A stretch of DNA of 5,308 bases from Verrucomicrobiales bacterium. GTDB taxonomy: Bacteria; Verrucomicrobiota; Verrucomicrobiia; Limisphaerales; UBA1096. The stretch is from assembly GCA_028817635.1 (NCBI GenBank), contig JAPPPH010000347.1, forward strand, positions 1 through 5,308, in the 5' to 3' direction. Made by a program: the position numbers and the translations under genes. Shown here piece by piece: positions 1 through 4,002 of this stretch (position 1 is the first letter of the stretch; each line of letters begins with the position of its first letter). The notes under the pieces are model-generated. The model saw nothing but the letters and a program-made list of their open reading frames with translations, searched no databases and had not been told where the DNA came from.

Positions 1-627
1 TATGCCGCCACGCAACTCATCAGCCAACCGGGAATCTTCGGGCTGATATTGGCGGCGATGATTGCCGCGCTGATGTCGACGGTGGACACGCTCATCACCG
101 CCATTTCCGCCGTGTGGGTAAATGACGTCCATAAGCAGTACATCAAAAAGGACATGACCGACAGCCAGTCCCTCACGGTGGCCCGGTTGACCGCGATCGG
201 TGCGACATTGGTTGGTATTGCCATGGTGCCGGTGTTCATGAATTTCGACTCAATTTACGATGCGCACGGGGCGTTTACCGCGGCCGTGACGCCGCCGCTG
301 GTGGTGACGTTCGTGCTAAGTGTATTTTGGAAACGCTTCACAGCAACGGCAGCCATGGCCACGATGGTGGTTGGGCTTTTCGCAGTGCTTCTCTCGATCT
401 TTGTGCCGGATGTGATCACGCCGTTTGCTCACGGTGTGCCGATGGGCGAGGCGGGCGAAGGGTTGTTTGGCGGCGCCAAGCAGTACAAATTCATGCGCGC
501 CTGTTTTGGTTTAAGCGTGTGCACGATTGTGGGAGTGGTTGTCTCGCTTTTGACAAAGCCGGAGACCAAGTCGCTGACCGGTCTGGTCTGGGAGAAGGGC
601 TATGTCCGATCCCTGAAAATCGACTGA
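1..627 (+). CDS. Sodium:solute symporter family protein, C-terminal part (5' end outside window)
   Basis: This is the C-terminal 208 residues of an inner-membrane secondary transporter of the sodium:solute symporter (SSS) family; the frame is open from base 1. The stretch LAAMIAALMSTVDTLI (visible residues 17-32) resembles the conserved small/Ser/Thr-rich helix of SSS proteins around the sodium site. It is followed by a cytoplasmic-looking loop (NDVHKQYIKK) and four hydrophobic helices at about 60-80, 89-112, 116-137 and 165-184. The charged tail ends KGYVRSLKID. A family member is usually about 500-600 residues, so over half is missing. The substrate cannot be assigned: sugars, amino acids and carboxylates are all used in this family. 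The stop lies only 4 nt before the polyphosphate kinase start, so the two genes are probably co-transcribed and translationally coupled. I am confident of the family and not of the substrate. Confidence 0.88.
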   Translation, partial: YAATQLISQPGIFGLILAAMIAALMSTVDTLITAISAVWVNDVHKQYIKKDMTDSQSLTVARLTAIGATLVGIAMVPVFMNFDSIYDAHGAFTAAVTPPLVVTFVLSVFWKRFTATAAMATMVVGLFAVLLSIFVPDVITPFAHGVPMGEAGEGLFGGAKQYKFMRACFGLSVCTIVGVVVSLLTKPETKSLTGLVWEKGYVRSLKID

Positions 628-631
628 TGCC

Positions 632-1483
632 ATGTCGAAATCTTCATACGCCAAGAAGAAGTTTTACTCGATCTACCGGGAGCTGAACCGGCAGACCTAC
701 GAGGCGGAGAAACGGCGTCTCGCTGCGGAGTTGTTGAAACTACAGCACTGGGTGGTGGAAAATAAAAAACGGGTGGCCATCACGTTTGACGGACGCGATG
801 CCGCCGGCAAGGGGGGCACCATCAAACGGTTCACCGAGTATCTCATGCCCCACCATTCGCGCGTGGTGGAGTTGGGCGTGCCGACCAAAGAGGAGTCACG
901 CAATTGGTTTCGGCGTTACGAACGCCAGATGCCGCGCAAGGGGGAAATCGTTTTCTTCGATCGCTCCTGGTACAACCGTGCCCTCATCGAACCGACGATG
1001 GGCTACTGCACCGAACGTCAGTACCGATACTTCATGAAGCGTGTGCTTTCGTGGGAGGAAAAGTTGATCGCCAACGACTTAATTCTGATCAAGTTTTACC
1101 TCTCGGTGGATCGCGATACGCAATTGTTTCGCTTCAAGGAACGCATCGTGCACCCGCTCAAATACTGGAAATTTTCCAAGAACGACGAACGAGCCCGGGC
1201 CAAGTGGGAGGTGTTCACCAAGTACAAAACCCAGATGCTTGAGCGGACCTCATCCGAGGAAAGCCCGTGGGTGGTCATCAATGCGAACGACAAAATGTAT
1301 GCCCGACTCGCCTGCATGCTCTACACCATCTACCACATCCCGTACGTCGATCGACAGACGTTCAAGCCGTTGACCGGCGAGGAGTTGCCGTCCAAATACC
1401 GCATCGAAATTGACGGCGTGCCGTTCAGCAACCTTAGCTTCCGCCAGTACAGCATCCTCGAGCGCATGACCCGCCAACGCTGA
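632..1483 (+). CDS. ppk2: Polyphosphate kinase 2 family protein (PPK2)
   Basis: This is a complete 283-residue cytoplasmic PPK2, which transfers phosphate between inorganic polyphosphate and nucleoside di- or monophosphates. The Walker A loop GRDAAGKGG is at 54-62 and is followed by TIKRFTEYL. The Walker B region FFDRSWYNRA is at 108-117. MGYCTERQ (123-130) and the lid-like segment HPLKYWKFSKND (174-185) fit the family. The length matches single-domain members. An N-terminal basic helix (residues 1-35) precedes the core, as in many PPK2 proteins. The layout most resembles class I, whose members often favour ATP or GTP synthesis, but class and direction of reaction cannot be fixed from sequence alone. 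The ATG at 632 starts 4 nt after the symporter stop and has no clear Shine-Dalgarno of its own, so coupling to the upstream gene is likely. A palindromic repeat begins 2 nt after the stop. Confidence 0.95.
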   Translation: MSKSSYAKKKFYSIYRELNRQTYEAEKRRLAAELLKLQHWVVENKKRVAITFDGRDAAGKGGTIKRFTEYLMPHHSRVVELGVPTKEESRNWFRRYERQMPRKGEIVFFDRSWYNRALIEPTMGYCTERQYRYFMKRVLSWEEKLIANDLILIKFYLSVDRDTQLFRFKERIVHPLKYWKFSKNDERARAKWEVFTKYKTQMLERTSSEESPWVVINANDKMYARLACMLYTIYHIPYVDRQTFKPLTGEELPSKYRIEIDGVPFSNLSFRQYSILERMTRQR

Positions 1484-1485
1484 CG

Positions 1486-1504
1486 CGCTTGGCCAAGCGC
1501 TTGG
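1486..1504 (+). repeat. Three-half-site palindromic repeat, copy 1 (full, 19 nt)
   Basis: The sequence is CGCTTGGCCAAGCGCTTGG. It combines the perfect 14-nt palindrome CGCTTGGCCAAGCG with the overlapping perfect 12-nt palindrome CCAAGCGCTTGG. This copy starts 2 nt after the ppk2 stop codon and is identical over 19 nt to the copies at 1989 and 2435. It forms the left flank of the hicBA module. I do not recognise it as a named repeat family. Confidence 0.93.
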
Positions 1505-1522
1505 GTTGAAGGTGTTGTGAAA

Positions 1523-1551
1523 TTGACGGGAGGAGTTGCACGTACTACGTT
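1523..1551 (+). promoter_or_regulatory. Possible sigma-70-like promoter for hicBA
   Basis: TTGACG at 1523-1528 (5 of 6 to the TTGACA consensus) is separated by 17 nt from TACGTT at 1546-1551 (3 of 6 to TATAAT). A start about 7 nt downstream would fall at roughly 1558, almost on the hicB ATG at 1559, giving a leaderless or near-leaderless message. This would explain why the purine-rich GGGAGGAG at 1528-1535 lies too far (23 nt) from that ATG to act as a normal ribosome binding site. The -10 match is weak and this remains tentative. Confidence 0.25.
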
Positions 1552-1558
1552 CACGGGC

Positions 1559-1762
1559 ATGAAGTTTAAGGTGATTCTCGAAAAAAGTGAGGAGGGCGGC
1601 TACACGGCGACCGTCCCTTCATTACCGGGGTGCATAAGCGAAGGGGAAACGGTGGAGCAGTCCATGGCCAACATACAAGAGGCAATCGAACTTTATCTCG
1701 AGCCAGTTGAGGACGACATGATGGTGTCGGAGGGTTCTCTGGTTCAGGAGATTCAGTTGTGA
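1559..1762 (+). CDS. hicB: HicB family antitoxin, short form
   Basis: This 67-residue protein has the HicB/UPF0150 core: MKFKVILEKSEEGGYTATVP, then SLPGCISEGETVEQSMANIQ and EAIELYLE. The pattern GGYTATVPSLPGC plus a short helix with EAIELYL is diagnostic of the partly RNase H-like HicB domain, which binds and neutralises HicA. The protein stops soon after this core (VSEGSLVQEIQL), so it has no C-terminal helix-turn-helix or ribbon-helix-helix DNA-binding domain like that of the longer E. coli HicB. Autoregulation by the usual HicB route is therefore not obvious. I chose the ATG at 1559 because MKFKVILE is the usual family start. An in-frame GTG at 1517 would add 14 unconvincing residues. The gene order is antitoxin first, and the end overlaps hicA by GTGA. 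Confidence 0.9.
   Translation: MKFKVILEKSEEGGYTATVPSLPGCISEGETVEQSMANIQEAIELYLEPVEDDMMVSEGSLVQEIQL
1746..1750 (+). promoter_or_regulatory. Ribosome binding site of hicA, inside hicB
   Basis: AGGAG lies 8 nt before the GTG at 1759 and within the last codons of hicB. It supports the GTG as the true hicA start and indicates direct or coupled initiation of the toxin at the end of the antitoxin gene. Confidence 0.6.
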
Positions 1763-1986
1763 GCAAGGTGCCCAGCCTCCCCTGTGGCCGAATAATCAAG
1801 GCCTTGCAGAGGGATGGCTGGACCGTGGTGCGACAGCGTGGTAGCCATATTCGACTGCAAAAGCGTGTCGATAATGATTTGCTAAAGATTACTGTTCCTG
1901 CTCATCGACCTGTAAAGAGATCCACTTTGGCCCATATTTTGAAGCAGGCGAGAACGAGTGTGGATGAGTTCTTGAATCGTCTTTAA
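1759..1986 (+). CDS. hicA: HicA family mRNA interferase toxin
   Basis: This 75-residue protein of the HicA (YcfA) family has a small double-stranded-RNA-binding-like fold. Family members cleave mRNA and arrest translation until neutralised by HicB. The fingerprint is present: GRIIKALQRDGWTVVRQRGSH (10-30) with the catalytic histidine His30 in the GSH motif, followed by IRLQ, then VPAHRPVKRSTLAHILKQA (46-64). Full length and an intact active-site motif suggest a functional toxin. The start is a GTG whose last two bases form part of the hicB stop (GTGA overlap), with AGGAG 8 nt upstream. The stop is followed 2 nt later by a palindromic repeat, and the gene converges with the minus-strand membrane-protein gene. 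The extended sulfatase frame runs antisense across its last 98 bases. Confidence 0.93.
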   Translation: MSKVPSLPCGRIIKALQRDGWTVVRQRGSHIRLQKRVDNDLLKITVPAHRPVKRSTLAHILKQARTSVDEFLNRL

Positions 1987-3856
1987 CCCGCTTGGCCAAG
2001 CGCTTGGTTATTTTTTTAGCGAGGGGTGGACTTTGGCGATCATGATGTGAACACCCCAGCAGAGGGTGCCGGCCACGAGGGGAAGGGCGGTGAGTAGTCC
2101 CCATCCGACGGCTTTCATCGCGTCGTCTGCGGTCAGCAGCGAGATGATCGCGGCGATCAATGCGGGGAGGCTCAACACCCACCACGGCAGGGCGGCAAAA
2201 AGGGCGGCCTTTTTTAGGGCATCCGGCTCGAGGCGCAGTTTGCTGGCGCTGTACATCCAAAACACCAGCGAGGCGAGGGCTGAGAAGAAAAACAGGACAG
2301 GCAGAATTGGCAGCGCGTAGTCCAACTGCATGTTCAATGCTACGGCGCCGCCATTCAACAGGCCAAGCGAAAGGATGAGCAGCACGTTGGCTACCAGCAG
2401 GTGGCGCGGTTCGTTCAGCCGCGCCATGATCCTTCGCTTGGCCAAGCGCTTGGTTCATGTCGGCTTGGATTTGCTTGTTGCCCGCGTAGGGATCGTTGTT
2501 GCGCTTGGCGTAGTCGGCCAAGCGCTTGGTTAAATCCCGGATGATGGGTTTCGACTCCGGTTTGCCGAAGGCGTTCTGCAGTTCGTCCGGGTCGGTCTTG
2601 AGGTCGAACAGCCACGGTTGGCCAAGCGAGGAGTAGACGAGTTTGAACCGGTCGGTGACGGCGGCGAGCCACGGCTGGCCGTTAGAGGTGGAGCGGAGGA
2701 ACGCCACGTCGTCCCACTTGTCGGCTTTGCCCCTGAACAGCGCCGAGGCGTCACGCCCCTGCACACCCTTGGGCAGTTTGTCGCCGGTGAGCGCGAACAG
2801 CGTTGGCATGAAATCAACGCAGCTCAGAGCCTCGTTGACCACCATGCCGGCGGGGATTTTGCCGGGGCAAACCATCAGGAACGGAATCCGCGCCGAGCCT
2901 TCGTACGGCACACCCTTGTTGAGTCGGCCGTGTTCGCCGCAGAGGTCGCCGTGGTCGGAGGTGAAAACGATGATCGTGTTGTCGATCTGTTTGTTTTTGC
3001 GGAGCGTCTCGAGGATGCGGCCGATGTTGTCGTCGAGACATTTTACCATCCCGTAATATTTTGGCATCAGCAACCGCACGGTGTCGGCGGTGATCCGGGG
3101 ATCGGCAGCCGCCCAGCGGGGTGTCTGCGCGCGGGGTTTGTTGATCGAAACCGGGATCGGCACCTCCACGTCCGCGTACAATTTATCGTATGGCTTGCGG
3201 ACTGTGTTCGGGCCGTGTGGGTCGGGGAAACTGACCATGTAACAAAACGGCTTGCCCTTGTTTTTGTTGATGAAATCGATGGTCCGATTCGCGAGCCAAT
3301 CGGTGGCGTATGAGTGTTGATCAGCCCCTTTGAGTTTGTAGTCGGGTTCGCCTCGTTTATTGAAGGAGGCAATCATCGGCCCGGCTTTGGAGAACGCAAA
3401 TACTTTCCAATGACCGCGGTTGAACATGTGGCGGTTGTCCTCAAAACCGAACTTGCGCTTGGGCGCCCACTGCGGTTTGCCGAGTCCGTCGAGATGCCAC
3501 TTACCGGAGTAGCCGGTTTTGTAGCCCTTGAGGCGGAGCACCTCGGCAAAGGTCACGACGTCGTCGCCGAGCGGGATGTTGTTATTCGTGACCGGCGTGG
3601 CCTGCGGATACCGACCGCTGACGAGCGCCGCCCGCGAAGGCGAACAAACCGGGGTGGTGGCGTAGAAGCTCGTGGCGATCGCGCCGTTCTTTGCGATCCA
3701 GTCGATGTTCGGCGTGCTGACGATCTTGCCGCCGTAACAGCCGAGCGTTTTGAAATGATGCTCATCCGTCTGGATGACGAGGACGTTGTAAGGCTTGGCC
3801 GCCGCGAACGCTTGGCCAAGCGCAGTCAGGAGTACAACTATCAGTAACTTCTTCAT
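1889..3856 (-). CDS. Secreted arylsulfatase-type sulfatase with an abnormal read-through C-terminal tail
   Basis: This is a type I sulfatase that hydrolyses a sulfate ester, probably on a glycan or other organic sulfate, in the periplasm or outside the cell. MKKLLIVVLLTALGQAFAAA (1-20) is a Sec signal peptide. QTDE (29-32) supplies metal-site acidic residues. CSPSR (71-75) is the C-x-P-S-R motif whose Cys71 must be oxidised to formylglycine by a maturase not seen here. GKWHLDG (118-124), PDPHGP (211-216), TSDHGD (299-304) and KGVPYEGSARIP (314-325) are the remaining active-site motifs. Recognisable sulfatase ends near residue 467 (about position 2456), within the family's usual length. The frame then continues for about 188 codons through a palindromic repeat, the membrane-protein gene out of frame, and antisense hicA to a stop at 1889. 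That tail is Arg/Pro-rich and looks non-native. The ATG at 3856 is favoured by the signal peptide and by AGGG 8 nt upstream; an in-frame TTG at 3892 lies in a repeat. Confidence 0.9.
   Translation of the reverse strand: MKKLLIVVLLTALGQAFAAAKPYNVLVIQTDEHHFKTLGCYGGKIVSTPNIDWIAKNGAIATSFYATTPVCSPSRAALVSGRYPQATPVTNNNIPLGDDVVTFAEVLRLKGYKTGYSGKWHLDGLGKPQWAPKRKFGFEDNRHMFNRGHWKVFAFSKAGPMIASFNKRGEPDYKLKGADQHSYATDWLANRTIDFINKNKGKPFCYMVSFPDPHGPNTVRKPYDKLYADVEVPIPVSINKPRAQTPRWAAADPRITADTVRLLMPKYYGMVKCLDDNIGRILETLRKNKQIDNTIIVFTSDHGDLCGEHGRLNKGVPYEGSARIPFLMVCPGKIPAGMVVNEALSCVDFMPTLFALTGDKLPKGVQGRDASALFRGKADKWDDVAFLRSTSNGQPWLAAVTDRFKLVYSSLGQPWLFDLKTDPDELQNAFGKPESKPIIRDLTKRLADYAKRNNDPYAGNKQIQADMNQALGQAKDHGAAERTAPPAGSQRAAHPFAWPVEWRRRSIEHAVGLRAANSACPVFLLSPRLAGVLDVQRQQTAPRAGCPKKGRPFCRPAVVGVEPPRIDRRDHLAADRRRRDESRRMGTTHRPSPRGRHPLLGCSHHDRQSPPLAKKITKRLAKRVKDDSRTHPHSFSPASKYGPKWISLQVDEQEQ
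1989..2007 (+). repeat. Three-half-site palindromic repeat, copy 2 (full, 19 nt)
   Basis: This is identical over 19 nt to the copy at 1486 and in the same orientation. It fills nearly all of the 21-nt gap between the convergent hicA stop (1984-1986) and the stop codon of the minus-strand membrane gene (2008-2010). With copy 1 it brackets hicBA as direct repeats about 480 nt apart. Confidence 0.93.
1989..2017 (+). terminator. Possible intrinsic terminator of hicBA formed by the repeat plus a T-tract
   Basis: The palindromic repeat is followed on the plus strand by TTATTTTTTT (2008-2017). The possible stems are short (CGCTT/AAGCG around a GGCC loop, or CCAA/TTGG around GCGC), so the hairpin would be weak. 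The position, just after the hicA stop, and the T-run are right for a terminator. The T-run also encodes the lysine-rich end of the convergent gene, so it may not have evolved for termination. Confidence 0.3.
2008..2427 (-). CDS. Small four-helix membrane protein of unknown function
   Basis: I do not recognise this 139-residue protein. It has four convincing hydrophobic segments at about 10-31, 38-60, 73-98 and 106-131, joined by short loops. The loop SASKLRLEPDALKKAA (60-75) is charged, and the C terminus is AKVHPSLKK. It is probably an inner-membrane protein with no catalytic motif. I chose the ATG at 2427 because GAAGGA lies just upstream; the spacing is short, about 2 nt after AAGGA. A TTG at 2445 would start inside the repeat. 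Its coherent hydrophobic pattern contrasts with the Arg/Pro-rich translation of the overlapping sulfatase frame, so this frame is the real one here. It follows the sulfatase on the same strand and may be co-transcribed with it. Its stop codon directly abuts a palindromic repeat. Confidence 0.72.
   Translation of the reverse strand: MARLNEPRHLLVANVLLILSLGLLNGGAVALNMQLDYALPILPVLFFFSALASLVFWMYSASKLRLEPDALKKAALFAALPWWVLSLPALIAAIISLLTADDAMKAVGWGLLTALPLVAGTLCWGVHIMIAKVHPSLKK
2435..2453 (+). repeat. Three-half-site palindromic repeat, copy 3 (full, 19 nt), at the sulfatase/membrane-gene junction
   Basis: This is identical over 19 nt to the copies at 1486 and 1989 and in the same orientation. On the minus strand it is read in the sulfatase frame as QALGQA, immediately after the last plausible sulfatase residues. 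It ends 7 nt before the ATG of the membrane-protein gene, just upstream of that gene's probable ribosome binding site. Confidence 0.93.
2502..2529 (+). repeat. Split copy of the palindromic repeat inside the sulfatase gene
   Basis: CGCTTGG (2502-2508) and CCAAGCGCTTGG (2518-2529) are separated by 9 nt, giving the same three half-sites with a three-codon spacer. The contiguous match GGCCAAGCGCTTGG at 2516-2529 is 14 nt and is followed by TT, as in copies 2 and 3. On the minus strand the sulfatase frame reads it as KRLADYAKR. It may be a diverged repeat copy or a chance coding match. The 9-nt gap would allow a 7-bp hairpin. Confidence 0.55.
3810..3823 (+). repeat. 14-nt palindrome of the repeat family within the sulfatase signal-peptide region
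   Basis: CGCTTGGCCAAGCG is the complete 14-nt palindromic core of the repeat, lacking the third half-site. On the minus strand it is read in frame as ALGQA at residues 12-16 of the sulfatase precursor, between the hydrophobic core and the AAA cleavage region of the signal peptide. Confidence 0.8.
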
Positions 3857-3872
3857 GTCGGGAACCCTGCCC

Positions 3873-3889
3873 CTTGGCCAAGCGCTTGG
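3873..3889 (+). repeat. Three-half-site palindromic repeat, 17-nt copy in the sulfatase leader
   Basis: CTTGGCCAAGCGCTTGG matches 17 of the 19 nt of the full unit, with the first CG replaced by CC, in the same orientation as the other copies. It lies 16 nt upstream of the sulfatase ATG on the minus strand, in the untranslated leader, about 50 nt from the copy in the signal-peptide region. Confidence 0.9.
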
Positions 3890-3921
3890 CAATGCTGGGG
3901 GAGTTTTTAGTTTTCAGTTGA

Positions 3922-3988
3922 GACACGGATTTCACGGATTAGCACAGATTTTCAAAATGCATCCGTGTGAATCTGTGAAATCTGTGTC
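3922..3988. repeat. Large imperfect inverted repeat made of CACRGATT units
   Basis: Arms 3922-3950 and 3960-3988 pair over 29 positions: 23 Watson-Crick, 3 G-T and 3 mismatches, around a 9-nt loop (3951-3959). Each arm holds three copies of an 8-nt unit, CACGGATT, CACGGATT and CACAGATT on the left at 3924, 3933 and 3943. Their complements are on the right (CATCCGTG, AATCTGTG, AATCTGTG). Spacing is mirror-symmetric: 9 then 10 nt, then 10 then 9 nt. It sits in the 146-nt space between the oxidase stop (4003) and the sulfatase start (3856), both on the minus strand. It could act as a processing or attenuation hairpin downstream of the oxidase, or simply be a dispersed palindromic element. No T-run follows on the minus strand. 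No convincing sulfatase promoter was found in the rest of this spacer. Confidence 0.85.
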
Positions 3989-4002
3989 GTAAATCGCCGG
4001 TT

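Noticed and set aside
1517..1558. GTG start for hicB adding 14 residues
   Set aside because: The added residues are not typical of HicB, whose domain normally starts at MKFKV. The possible promoter also overlaps this stretch.
1889..2455. Sulfatase C-terminal tail as a genuine accessory domain
   Set aside because: The composition is Arg/Pro-rich with no hydrophobic pattern. It overlaps a coherent membrane-protein frame and the antisense of hicA, so it looks like off-frame translation.
2618..2628. TTGGCCAAGCG as a further repeat copy
   Set aside because: It is only 11 nt long and encodes SLGQP inside the sulfatase. It could be a decayed copy, but it is too short to separate from codon usage.
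2618..3313. Plus-strand open frame of 231 codons
   Set aside because: It is the antisense shadow of the sulfatase gene, whose motifs are unambiguous on the minus strand. The translation shows no recognisable domain.
1486..3889. The repeated CGCTTGGCCAAGCGCTTGG unit as a CRISPR array
   Set aside because: Copies are 19 nt, irregularly spaced from tens to over a thousand bases, and overlie genes. There are no uniform spacers and no cas genes.
3857..3892. TTG start for the sulfatase at 3892
   Set aside because: It would put repeat-encoded residues (PSAWPRG) ahead of a classic Lys-Lys signal peptide. The ATG at 3856 has its own weak Shine-Dalgarno and a proper signal sequence.
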